Notes: generated by a model not told the origin, from the letters alone. DNA of 64,000 bases from Lactuca virosa (GCA_928212115.1 CAKMRJ010005634.1:125615111-125679110), one strand, 5' to 3'; shown: positions 22,283 to 33,181, numbered from the stretch's first letter. Program-made: numbers and translations.

Positions 22283-24243
22283 TGTAACACTCTGGTCATG
22301 AAGGTATTTATTTCTTGAGTTTTTGCGTTGGTTGAAGGTCACGACGTGAACATCATGGTCACCTCGTGAATGCCCATTGACTTGTTGACCCGTGATTTTG
22401 ACTCTCACAACGTGAGACTTTGAATGCTCACGATGTGAGATTGGCTTGATGATCAAACCCTAATATTTGAGGTATTTAATGGAAAGAGAGAGTTAGGGTT
22501 GCCCATCCTTAGCCTCCTGCACTCTTTTGCTTCCTAAAAACCCTAATCTTGACCATCTTGAAGTCCTTAGACATTTTTGAGATCTTTAAAGCATTCTTTG
22601 GTGGTTTTTGACTCTTTGAAGTGGAAGAAGACCTTGGTTGAGCAACTTCTTGGTGTTTTGGCTCCTACCTTACAATCTCTTGGAGCTTTTAGACCATTAT
22701 AAGTCTTAAAGCTTGGACCTTTCTACCTCTTGCATGCTAGATCTAAGTTCTAAGCTTCTTTTTGTATGTTTGTGTTGGATTGCTTGCCGAGGGTCCATAA
22801 ATTTGGAAACCTTATGGATCATTCAGTCATTCTCTATGATATAGTCTTTAGATCGGAGTTTTGGTATAGTTTGAGACTCCAAGCATGAGTCTAGATCTTA
22901 TTTTTCCCACTCTTGCCCTAGTAAGAGTTTGAGTCATGCATTGGACATGCATGATTGAAAAGTTATGATTTTTATCATCCTTTGGGTAAGGGAAGACCCT
23001 CTGGAAACTCCCAATTTTTGGATGTAAGGAATAAGAGCTTAATGCTCAAAGATCGTCAGTGCAGATCTCACGACGTGAGGATTAAGACCGTCGCGTCATG
23101 AGAATACTAGCTACCTCGACTATTTTGTCCGGATTAGGTCACGATGCGACTCATGGTGGGGCCGCGACGTGACATGGATTGGAATCGTCTTGATGGGCTG
23201 AGTTGACCCGCTGAGTCGGGACTGGATCGATTTGGTGCTAACGACGTGACCATGATCTAGTCACGACGTAAGGACCAACTATTGGAGTTTAAATCATTGG
23301 CTTTGGGCATTGTTGGGCCATTAGAATTGTGATTTTGGGCTTTTCTCTAGTATATTGGGCTTCCTTGGATTTAGGCCCATGATGGGTTTTGGGCCCAATT
23401 TGGATGATAGGGCCACAATTAGGCTTTGGGTTTCCATTTTGGATTTAGACCTTTTGAGTAGTTGGGTTGGCCTTAGCTTTGGTCCAATTTAGAAAAGGGT
23501 AAAATGATATTTTACCCTGGATATGGGCTAAGCAGCTTAGATTCTTGATTACGGGCTAGAATCTAATTATTAATTGGATATTATTTTGTGATGATAGTGC
23601 GGGGATTTTCCGGACCAGCAGACAAAGATTCATTTGAGTGTTTCAGCAGCTACAGGTGAGTTTCCTCACTATGTTTAGCGGGTCGAAGGCACCAATTTCG
23701 GCCCATGGTTTTTTAATGTTAGGATTCTAGATGTCCGCGTCAGTCTTTCATGTTTTATGTGCTTGTATGCTTACCGGGACGGCCGATGACCATTCTGTAT
23801 GTTATTTAGCTTTATGATTATCGCATGTGTTATGTGTTTATATGCTTATATGTTTATATGTATACTGGCGGGGCCCGATGTCGAACAAGGCCCGATAACT
23901 GACAAATATGTATACCGAGTGGGGCTCGATGTCGGGCGGGGATCGATGGCGGGCAGGGCCCATTATATGTTTGATATGTATGGTATGTGGTATTTTGGGG
24001 AACTCACTAAGCGTTCTGCTTACGGTTTTCAGTTTATGTTTTCAGGTACTTCTGTATCGAAGGGGAAGAGCCCGAGATGATTGCAGTGCACACACCACCT
24101 CATTTCGCATTTTATGATTACGCTGATGTTTTATGATGTAGTTGATAATCTTTATTCCACCATGGTTTTACGTTGATATTTTGGGATAATAATTTTATTA
24201 ATTTAAAAATGAAAATTTTTTGTCTTAATTTTGGGACGTTACA
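22283..24243 (+). repeat. G1 5' LTR
   Basis: 1961 bases, TGTAACACTC to GACGTTACA. Variants of TCACGACGTGA cluster at 22339-22440 and 23066-23272. A donor-like CAG|GTGAGTTTCCTCACT lies at 23653-23671, and an acceptor-like TTTTCAG|GTACTTCTG ends at 24045. GC-rich short repeats (GGGCCCGATG words) occupy about 23775-23966. Confidence 0.85.
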
Positions 24244-24246
24244 AGT

Positions 24247-24258
24247 TGTTATCAGAGC
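24247..24258 (+). promoter_or_regulatory. G1 primer-binding site
   Basis: TGTTATCAGAGC differs at one position from the initiator-Met tRNA complement used by the other elements here. Confidence 0.65.
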
Positions 24259-25186
24259 CTTAGTTTGACGGATTCAGACGTACTCTCGGATATGTTTGAA
24301 CTCAAACCGAGGGTTTGGTAGAATTTTTCAAAAAGAAATGTTTTATATAAAGGGTTTCTAATAAAAGAAAAGGGTGTGGTGCATGCAATCGACCACGCTC
24401 AAGTAAGTTTTCCCAAAATACCCATACATGTTTTATGATATGCTTTGTTTTATGAATCTGCGAATCGCATGCTAGTTAGGGCTAAGGATCTGCTCAGGAT
24501 TTGCATGATAGAATTCTAGGAGAGATGCCTTTATATGACTATTGTATGAGCTTGTAGACTTGCATGCTAGTACTGATCAGTCAGTGATAGGATGGTCTGT
24601 TAGGGTTATGCTTGATTCCTATTACTTAATGCTCGAATGCTACTTGCTTTGTGCTTTTTAGGAGTTCTCATTAGCTTCCGCTAACTAGTGAACGAATATG
24701 TTAAGTTACATATTATTGAGACTATATAATTTTATAAGGTCAGGTTTTAACTTTATTGCGCAACTCTTATTTGAATCAAACTGTTGTAGTGTGAGACCTT
24801 TCATTCAAAGAATTATCTGGTATTAGTGATATGTAATCGTATTCCTAAGCTAGTTAGAGGGTGCTGGTAGGAGTTCCTTTGAAAACTGATGGCGGAGAGT
24901 GGTGTAGTGTTTGCCCTAGGAAAACCTAGGAAGAGATTTAGTGTTGGGAGCCTTGTTTTGTGGAGGGTTGTATATGTGGATAAGGAGTGACTTGGAGGAT
25001 TCAAAGCGATCCTTGAGGAAAGTATGAATAGATGTGGAAGGTAGTATGGACCTGTACTACTGGAAGCAGAGGATCCGTACTCGAGTCAAGGAGAATTGCG
25101 ATGAAACCAGGAAACTTGTAGAGTATGAGACCCCTCGATATGTTTATTGATGCGTATTCTGATGGTTTATATGGTCTATTTTCAAT
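24259..25186 (+). other. G1 leader between PBS and gag
   Basis: Untranslated leader, about 0.93 kb. The part GTAGTATGGACCTGTACTACTG...AGAGGATCCGTACTCGA (25041-25085) is closely similar to the leader of G2 (minus strand, near 54300), showing common descent. Confidence 0.5.
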
Positions 25187-26250
25187 ATGGTGACTCTTTG
25201 CGACAAAACGGTTAGTGGTTCTGGTGCTGGTGAGGGTTCAAGCTCGGGTTCTGGAGCCGGGCAGTTGGATGATCAGATGCGGGAGTTCATTTCATATGAG
25301 ATTACCCGCAACATACTTGAGCAGACTCCTATGATCTTTGGTACGATTAAGGGGGGTATCATGGAGGTGTTGGAGGAGCGCTTGGGCTCTTTCCATTCTG
25401 ACATGGTGATTTGATTTGGGCACGTTCATTGACCTTTAGGGAGTTTCGAGCATATGGGTCTCCGGAGTACTTTGGGGAGAAGGCCCGATAACGAGCAAGC
25501 ATTGGCTAGCGGATGTCGCTAATGTCTTCCGCACTAGCAGTTGTCCCGATGGGGAAAAGGTCAAAGTTACTTCCTGTCTTCTGAAAGATAGAGCTCGAGA
25601 CTGGTGAGAGGAGGTTGGGTGCTCCATTGGTGATGAAGCTGTTGATTCGATGACATGGGATGATTTTGTGACCATATTTTGAGCTGAGTTCCCACCAGTG
25701 ATTGAGATGCAGTAGCTGGCGAGGGAGTTCCAAGACCTTCGCCAGACTACTGAGACGGTGGTTGAGATCAGCGTGATGTTCGTGAGAGTGTGTTGTTGGT
25801 TCTGCAGTATGTGACGGACGAGGAGATGAAGAAGACAAGGTACCATGAGATGTTGAGGAATGATATTCGGTAGTTTTTTAGCCGATCTGGTTGCAAGACA
25901 TTGGAGGATATGATTGTGAGAGCCAGAGAGAGGGATATTGATCTTGAGATGGATAGGAAAAGGAAGTCGGATCAAGCTCAGGTTTTAGGGAGTTTGGGCA
26001 AGAGGTTCAAGGTATTTGATTTGAGACCGAGAGGCCAGCAGGTTCAGAGCCACTGAGGCAAGTGCGACAAGACGCGCGAGGAGGGCGTGCATGGTGTGGG
26101 GTTCTGGCTGCTTCAAGTGCGGTCGGACGGGTCATATTAGCAGGGATTATACTGCTACCACTACCACCACCCCAGTATCTGATTTGATTTGCTTCCATTG
26201 CAATTAGAGGGGACTCAAGAAGGCCCATTGTCCGAGTTTAGCAGCAACGG
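25187..26250 (+). pseudogene. G1 gag remnant
   Basis: The first frame from 25187 (76 codons) has a Gly/Ser-rich start, then FISYEITRNIL and FGTIKGGIMEVLEERLG, and stops at TGA. Capsid-type sequence then continues in other frames: FREFRAYGSPEYFGEK, KHWLADVANVF, LLKDRARDW (followed by a stop where Trp is expected), and FKVFDLRPRGQQ. Two zinc knuckles survive near 26110 (CFKCGRTGHISRDY, last Cys changed to Tyr) and 26200 (CFHCN...AHC, with a stop inside). At least five stops and two frame changes make it non-functional. Confidence 0.7.
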
Positions 26251-26255
26251 GACTA

Positions 26256-26633
26256 GTGGTAGCACCCCCTCCAGCGACGCTGATGATCACTGATGGCCGC
26301 GAGGGCAAGGAAGATGCGCCTGTGGTGAAGAGCAGGATCGTTCAGCTAACGGTCGAGGAGGCTCGTGCAACACCTGCTGTGGTGACGGGTATGTATCTTC
26401 TCATTACCTCTTTATTTATATTGAATTGCCTGCTTATATTTATGTGTTTTATTTTAGGATCGTTCCTTGTGAACGTTATTTCTGCCTTCGTATTGTTTGA
26501 TTCGGGGGCTACCCGTTCTTTTGTATCGCTTGAGCTTAGCAAGAGGTTTGCTAGACCTCTGGGGGATCTGGATTGTCCTTTAGACGTCGACATTGCAGAT
26601 GATCGATCTATCCGAGTATCGAGGGTTCATTAG
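26256..26633 (+). pseudogene. G1 protease region with intron-like insert
   Basis: The frame contains the retroviral-type aspartic protease core VLFDSGATRSFVS at about residues 75-90, including the D-S-G catalytic triplet. Just before it, the expected VTG-SFLVN is interrupted by about 23 very hydrophobic residues that correspond exactly to a GT-AG segment (26389-26457). A stop ends this frame at 26633, and the downstream protease/RT linker is in other frames. Confidence 0.65.
26389..26457 (+). other. Intron-like 69-bp segment in the G1 protease
   Basis: The segment begins GTATGTATCTTCTC, is T-rich, and ends GTGTTTTATTTTAG. Removing it joins ACGG and GATCG, restoring the conserved residues T-G-S-F-L-V-N in phase. 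Length 69 is divisible by three and contains no in-frame stop. Confidence 0.6.
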
Positions 26634-27075
26634 GGTTGTGTGCTTCAGATGTTCAGCGAGCAACATCCGATTGATTTGGTTCCTATTCCTTTGTGTGGGA
26701 ACAAGGTTATTGTAAGGATGGACTAGTTGAGCCCCAATGGGGCCGTGATCGATTGTGAGCACCAGTTGGTGCGTATCCGGACCCCAAGTGGGGGAGAGGA
26801 TGTGGTTTAGGGAGATAGAGCTCAACGTGGGCCAATTTTATGTTCAACGGCTAGGGTCAGACACTATCTTTATCAGGGTTGTTCCGGATTTGTCGCTTAT
26901 GTTATGGATATGCAGGATAAGGTTAAGGCAAATGTCGATGATGTGTCGATTGTACGGGAGTACCCGGATGTGTTTATGGAGGATCTGCCTGGAGTGCTTC
27001 CGGAGAGGCAGGCGGAGTTTAGGATTCACCTGGTACCCGGTGTGGCTCCGATAGCCAAGGAACCATACCGGTTAG
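26634..27075 (+). pseudogene. G1 protease-RT linker and RT start
   Basis: In broken frames this reads FSEQHPIDLVPIPLCG, then VREYPDVFMEDLPGVLPER, FRIHLVPGVAPIAKEPYRL: the conserved gypsy stretch just before the RT fingers. Coding is cut at 27076 by N2 and resumes at 30578. Confidence 0.7.
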
Positions 27076-27414
27076 TGTTGGGGGTACAAAGTTATTCATG
27101 ATTGACTTTGTAAATGTTTGACTTTTGTAAAACCCACTTGCATGTGGTGCATTAACCTTTAGACCCATGTGTTAGTGAGAGTGAGAGAGAGACATGTAAC
27201 CACCTCTATATAAGGTGGGTTTAGTCCACTTGTCGAGGTGTGCTTGAGTGATGTAAAAGTGAGTGTGTAAGTGTGTGTTATTTATGTAGTCTAGATCTAG
27301 ATCCTTTTTGTGTAACACCATACATAATCAATACATCTCTTGAACACCCAAATCACCATGTTCATTGTGCAATCTTTAATTCCGCATGCCAAACCATGTT
27401 CTTATGTCACAACA
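27076..27414 (+). repeat. N2 5' LTR
   Basis: 339 bases, TGTTGGGGGTACAAAG to GTCACAACA, with a TATA box CTATATAAGG at 27206-27215. Confidence 0.9.
27206..27215 (+). promoter_or_regulatory. TATA box of N2 5' LTR
   Basis: CTATATAAGG, repeated at 30363-30372 in the other LTR. Confidence 0.6.
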
Positions 27415-27416
27415 AT

Positions 27417-27428
27417 TGGTATCAGAGC
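27417..27428 (+). promoter_or_regulatory. N2 primer-binding site (initiator Met tRNA)
   Basis: TGGTATCAGAGC starts two bases after the LTR, with the same spacing as in N1. Confidence 0.85.
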
Positions 27429-30235
27429 GGGTCTTCAAGATCAAGGTGATTTTTGAAGAACGATTTTCGGTTTGGCAACATTTGTCGCAATTTGAGCAAT
27501 TTTTGGTGAGTCTCTCTCTATGATCTCTCTTAATCTCATTGAATTCGTGCGTTGCGTTTTTGATTTTTGATCATTTGACTCGTTGGATCAAATCTTCTTT
27601 GAAAAACCCATTTGTTGTGATCCAATGTTTTTTTTGTTGATCAAAGCCCGATCTAATCATATTTGTTTGTTCGATTCAATTTTCAAATTGCAATTGATCG
27701 TTTGAATTGAGATTTAAGCTAAAAATTCATTTTAGGATATAATGTCTTCAAAATTCGTTTGAATTGATCATTTGAATTGGTTACTGTTCGTGTGATCAGA
27801 TTTTTAAGCCCAAAGACATATTCAAATATTAATCCACTTCGTATATTCAAAAGATCCAGCCCAAATAATCCATAATTTGATTATTATTTCATTGAGCCCA
27901 AACTCGAATTACTGTTCACTAAATCTGTTCGATCGTCTACAGTCGCTGATCAATTCTTGCGTTTTGTTCCTGTGCCTAACTTGGTTGTACTTCAAGATGC
28001 TCTTGATTCACGATTTTTATCTCAACTATGATTAAATCTTCGTTTTCGGTTCTTTAAATCTAGAATTCGATTAGCTTTGATTGTTGAGTTGGACTTGTGA
28101 ATCGATTCTATATATTGTGTTCAATCACATAAATCGATCATGATCAAGTCAGTTGAAAAATCATGAAATTGATCCCTTTGATTTCTATGAAACTGACCAA
28201 TAACACTTGAAGGAGGTGAAAATCGGTCGATTGATCATATTTTGATTTGAAATTTGTTGATAGAAGCATCGATTTATTGGTTGTTGAACATTGAAATCGA
28301 AAAAGTCAACTGCCGAAAAAGTCAACTTTGATTTTGGAGTGATGAAATAAAGAATTGAAAGTTGAAGATGTTGTTGTTGAGTCGAGAACAAGCTATAGAT
28401 GTCGAAATTATGACTGATTGGAGGATTAATTTCAAAAAATCAGTTGAATTTATGTTCTTGTGATGAACACAGTGTCGATGATTGATGACAAACGACGCAG
28501 GCTATGATATCGATGGGTTGGAGTTGGATGTTTTAATGATTCGAAGGGCTGTGACTTTAAGAACGAAGGGAGTATTTAGGTTATTGAACGAAGAGGGGTT
28601 TGTAGATGATACGAAGAATTTAAACGAATGGTCTCTGTGTTTGTGAATGATCGAAGGGTTAATAACGGGTGAATCAATTAACGAAAATGGGTGTTTGATT
28701 TCGTAAGAAGGGTCGATTGTTGTGTTGGAATCGTGATTTGGACTGAGAAATAGATTCGATTTTGGGTCCCTGTAATGAAAAGAACGAAGAATTGGGTCAA
28801 GAAAATTGAACGAAACTTTGCTGTTGATGGTTTGGGAAGAACTGTAAGAACGAGAATTTGGGGTTAATGTACGAAGGGTCCCTGTGTTTGGATTTTGAAG
28901 ATAGGATGGGTTGATTCAGAGGTTGGATGAATGGCTAAGAGGTTACTGTTCATAAGTGAGGCTTCGTATGCTTCGTGTTCGTTAGATTGAAAGAGAAACA
29001 AAATTCGTTAATATGGCGCAGTGAAGTTTCATACGAAGAGGAGAGAGAAAATGGGTGCAGATGAGATTTTGTACGAAGGGGTAATACGTTTCATACGAAG
29101 GGTATGAGATTTTATACGAAGGATTATAATTTCGTATGAATTGGAAAGAAGGAAAAGAAAAGTTTCGTTTATGGCCCCTGAAGTTTTGACATTTTGACAA
29201 AACTTAAAACCTTCGTATGAATTGGCACACTGTATGTCTTCGAATGAATTGAACAAAGTTAAATCACAAATTTTCGAATTCAGTCCCTGAACCTTCGAAT
29301 ATTTGACACTTTGAAAATTAAATGAAGTTTCGAATGTTTGACACTTTTCACCCAACTTTGAAAATTGTCTGAAGCTTCGTATATTTGGGACTATTCTTCG
29401 TATGTTTGGAGGAAAAAGGGCAGAATTTTCGAAAATAGTCCCTGAGGCTTCGAATGTTTGGCGGTTCATACCCAAATTCGAAAAAGGACTATTTTTGCTG
29501 GAAAAATGAAGAAAATACATTTCAGGCCCCTGCAGTTTGTGCAAATTGACGCTTTCTACCCAGCTTTGGAAAAGGGGGAGAGTTTTGCATATTTTGCTGT
29601 TTTGGGCGCACTGGGTCACTGCAGAATTTTGAAATTGACAATTTCTACCCATTTTTGAGAAATTTTGTCAAAGGCGATCCGTGAACGAAGCTAAAAATTG
29701 AATATTTTTTGGGTTTTACGGATTGAAGCACAAAGTTTATGCCACATGTTAAGGGGGAGTTTTGAAACGAAACATTCCGAATAGAGCACGTTCTCTTTCC
29801 TTGAAGGTTTTATACTCAATTTTTGATTATAAAAAGGGGGAGAAATTTATATGGAAATTCGAAATTGATTTTTTCATATTACGCGGATTTGAAGACCTAA
29901 GTGATCTTGAAGTTTTGAAGCTTACGAAATGATGCAATTGGATGTTCGGAAGTGATGTATTCGAAATGGGTTTGGTTTTATTGAAGATTTTTGGGGTGTG
30001 TTCTTTTTATGCTCAACTTTTGGGTGATCGATTTGGAGTTTGAGAAGCTCGTGATCATTTGTTGATGCTCGGTTTGTATGGTCTCACATCCTAGAGCCCA
30101 AATTGAAGAATCATGGAAGAATTGAAGATTGAAGTTCGTTTCGACACGTGTCACCTTTGAGGCTCGAATCGCGTAGTTGCTTGATTTTGGAAGATTTGAA
30201 GTGGGTCATTCATTCCTAACTTTGAGGGGGAGAAT
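27429..30235 (+). other. N2 non-coding internal region
   Basis: No gene is supported; a 207-codon minus frame at 29029-29652 is antisense to repeated text and has no motif. From 28560 the words AACGAAGGG and TACGAAG recur. From 29200 to 29480 a loose 60-70-base repeat runs with CCTGA..CTTCGAATGTTTG..ACTTT..CACCCAACTTTGAAAAT. Blocks 29518-29665 and 29810-29900 match N1. Confidence 0.6.
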
Positions 30236-30572
30236 GTTGGGGTACAAAGTTATTCATGATTGACTTTGTAAATGTTTGACTTTTGTAAAACCCACTTGCA
30301 TGTGGTGCATTAGCCTTTAGACCCATGTGTTAGTGAGAGTGAGAGAGAGACATGTAAACACCTCTATATAAGGTGGGTTTAGTCCACTTGTAGAGGTGTG
30401 CTTGAGAGATGTAAAAGTGAGTGTGTAAGTGTGTGTTATTTATGTAGTATGGATCTAGATCCTTTTTGTGTAACACCATACATAATCAATACATCTCTTA
30501 AACACCCAAATCACCATGTTCATTGTGCAATCTTTAATTCCGCATGCCAAACCATGTTCTTATGTCACAACA
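30236..30572 (+). repeat. N2 3' LTR
   Basis: 337 bases following the polypurine tract and ending at the second GTTAG. Confidence 0.9.
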
Positions 30573-31200
30573 GTTAGCTCCTCTAGAGATGCAGGAGTTG
30601 TCTACACAGCTGCAGGAGCTGTTAGACAAGGGGTTCATTCGATCGAGCAGTTCACCATGAGGAGCGTCGATCCTGTTTGTGAAGAATAAGGATGGGTATC
30701 ATCAGATGTGTATTGACCCCCAGGAGTTGAATAAGCTAACGATGAAGAACCATTATCCACTCCTGATGATTGATGATTTGTTTGATCAGCTTCAGGATGC
30801 GTCTTGGTTTTCCAATATGGATTTGCATTTGGGACACCATCAGATGAGGGTCTAAGAGGAGGATATATAGAAGAAGGCCTTCCAAACTCATTATGGTCAT
30901 TACGAGTTCGTGGTGATGCCTTTTGGGCTCACCAATGCTCCAGCCGCATTCATGAATCTCATGAACCGCGTGTGCAGGCAGATGCTGGATCGGTCTGTGA
31001 TTGTATTCATTGATGATATTTTGGTCTAACCAAGACCCAGGAGCTGCATGAGGAGCACTTGAGGGAGGCATTAGAGACTTGGAAGATGGAGAGACTTTAT
31101 GAAAATTTCTCCAAGTGTGAGTTCTGGTTGCGTGAGGTGCTTTTTCTGGGGCACCTTGTCAACCAGAACGATATTTTGGTCAATCCGGCCAAGGTCGAGG
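30573..31200 (+). pseudogene. G1 reverse transcriptase (main part)
   Basis: RT resumes right after N2: LAPLEMQELSTQLQELLDKGFIRSSSSP, then a stop, then FVKNKDGYHQMCIDPQELNK and MDLHLGHHQMRV. After more stops come HYEFVVMPFGLTNAPAAFM and the active-site block VIVFIDDIL near 31010, where both Asp residues of the family's Y/F-x-D-D are kept. A stop follows VFIDDILV at once. At least five nonsense changes are visible, so no product is expected. Confidence 0.8.
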
Positions 31201-31980
31201 CTGTGATGAGATGAGAGGTTCCGAGGTCTCCATCTGAGATTCAAAGTTTCCTTGGTTTAGTAGGTTACTATCGGAGATTCATTCAGGATTTCTCCAAGAT
31301 AATGGTTCCACTTACTCCATTGACGAAGAAGACCGTCACTTTCCATTGGGGTCCTGAGCAACATATAACTTTTGAGACCCTGAGGCAGAGATTGTCTGAA
31401 GCGCCGATTTTAACCCTGTCAGAGGGTGTTGAGGACTTCGTGGTTTCTTGTGATGCTTCGATCACGAGTTTGGGTGCAATTCTGATGCAAAGGGGTCGCA
31501 CGATCTCTTACGCTCCGAGGCAGCTGAAGCCTTATGAGGCGAATTATCCGACATATGATTTAGAGCTGGGGGCTGTGGTTTTCGCCCTCAAGATTTGGCG
31601 ACATTACCTCTATGGTTTCCGCTGTAATATTTACACAGATCACAAGAGCCTGAGGTATCTGATGGATCAGCCGAATCGGAATATGAGGCAGCACCGGTGG
31701 TTGGATGTGGTGAAGGATTATGATTGTGAGATCCTTTACCATCCAGGGAAGGCCAATGTGGTGGCCGATGCTCTTAGCCGCAACACGATCGCGGATCCAA
31801 TCAAGGATATTTGTTTGAGGATGATCGTGGTTACTCTGCTTTTTGAGCAGATTTGTGAGGCTCAGATCGAGGCTATGAAGGAAGAGCACCGAAAGAGTGA
31901 GCGCATAGTCGTTCAGGTGGCTTCCTTTGATTATGATAGCCGAGGGTTATTGACTCTTCATTGGAGAGTGTGGGTTCTGT
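31201..31980 (+). pseudogene. G1 RNase H region (long open segment)
   Basis: From the stop near 31213 the frame stays open for about 280 codons: FLGLVGYYRRFIQDFS (RT connection), VVSCDASITSLGAILMQ (RNase H first Asp), YDLELGAVVFALKIWRHYL, YTDHKSLRYLMDQ (Asp and Lys block) and KANVVADALSRN. The best-preserved open frame, starting at the internal Met at 31302, is 254 codons and changes phase at its end before integrase. Lengths and motifs are those of plant gypsy RNase H. Confidence 0.8.
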
Positions 31981-33164
31981 ATTGGGGGTGGTGCGTGTCA
32001 GTTTCTGGTGGAGGAGGCGCACAAATTGAGATTCTCCATTCATCCCGGGGCGACAAAGATGTATAGAGCTCTTCGTTTTGATTATTGGTGGCCCTGCATG
32101 AAGCGGTATGTATCTTGGTACGTGGAGAGGTGCTTGACTTGCAGGAAAGTCAAGACCGAGCATCAGCGGCCTCATGGTAAGATGCAACCGTTAGAGATTC
32201 CTATTTGGAAATAGGAGGAGATTACTATGGACTTCATTACGAAGTTGCCTCGGACTGCACGCGGAGTGGATTCGATTTGGGTCATCGTGGATTGATTGAC
32301 CAAGAGCGCGCATTTCATTCCGATTTAGGAGAGTATCTCTATAGAGAAGTTGGCCGAGGTATACATCAGGGAGGTCGTGGCGCGACATGGGGTGCCGTTT
32401 TTTGTGGTCCCAGACAGGGACATCCAGTTTACTTCCAGATTCTGGAAGAGCTTCCACGACGAATTGGGCACTCGTCTGCATTTCAGTATAACTTTCCACC
32501 TACAGACTGATGGTCAGTGCGATCGGACCATTCAGACCTTATAGGATATGCTTCGGGCATGTGTTTTGGATTTTGGAGGGAGTTGGGATACGTACCTCCC
32601 TTTGGCAAAGTGTTCGTATAACAATAGTTATCACACCAACATTGATCGACCTCCTTTTGAGATGCTTTACGGGAGGAAGTGCAGGACCCCGACAAGCGCC
32701 TATTAGATCTAGAGTTACAGGTGGGGGATATGGTTCTCCTGAAGGTGTCACCTTGGAAATGTGTCATCCGATTCAGGAAGAGGGGAAAGTTAGGCCCCAA
32801 GTACATCGGTCCTTTTAGGGGTTTGGCCCGAGTGAGTCAGGTTGCTTATCGCTTGGATCTTCCTGAGAATCTTAGTCAGATCCATATCACATTCCACATC
32901 TCTTAGTTGAGGAAGTGTTTAGTCGATGATTACGCGGTGGTCCCATTGGACGATATTCAGGTGTGTGATCGCCTGAATTATATCTAGAGACCGATGACGA
33001 TTATTGACCGGAAGATGAAAAACTTGAGGAACAAGGTTGTTGAGCTGGTGAAAGTTCAGTGGCAGCATCGCAAGGGTTCTGAATGGATGTGGGAAGCCGA
33101 AGACGAAATGAAGGAGCACTACCCAAAAATATTTATGGCGACGGACTTCGAGGACGAAGTTTGA
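31981..33164 (+). pseudogene. G1 integrase and chromodomain-like tail
   Basis: An HHCC zinc domain is readable (AHKLRFSIHPGATKM...CLTCRKVK, about 32010-32155). A TAG then follows IPIWK, just before ITMDFITKLP with the first catalytic Asp. The second Asp lies in VVPDRDIQFT. The third acidic position is Asp (GQCDR) instead of the usual Glu, at the normal spacing of 35 residues. Compared with G4, about 41 codons are missing near 32690 between CRTP and LDLELQVGD. The C-terminal part (VLLKVSPWK, KYIGPFRGLARV, VKVQWQHRKGSEW) ends DFEDEV and TGA at 33162-33164. Confidence 0.8.
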
Positions 33165-33181
33165 TTCTAGTGGGGAAGAGT

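Larger units (their letters stand above)
27076..30572 (+). mobile_element. Short LTR retrotransposon N2, non-autonomous
   Basis: LTRs at 27076-27414 and 30236-30572 are only about 2-3% different. The 5-bp target duplication GTTAG is at 27071-27075 and 30573-30577. The primer site TGGTATCAGAGC (27417-27428) and polypurine tract (CTTTGAGGGGGAGAA, 30221-30235) set plus orientation. The 2.8-kb interior has no recognisable protein. It shares the primer spacing, the GGGGGAG blocks, the CCCTGCAGTTTGTGC block and the TTCGAA/CGAAGG repeats with N1, but its LTRs differ, so it is a sister family. N2 lies in the G1 RT region, so it is younger than G1. Confidence 0.88.

Noticed and set aside
25436..25975. 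179-codon minus frame
   Set aside because: Antisense of the G1 gag, which is identifiable on the plus strand.
29029..29652. 207-codon minus frame in N2
   Set aside because: Antisense to the degenerate repeat; composition (Phe/Ser/Asn) follows the repeat, no domain.
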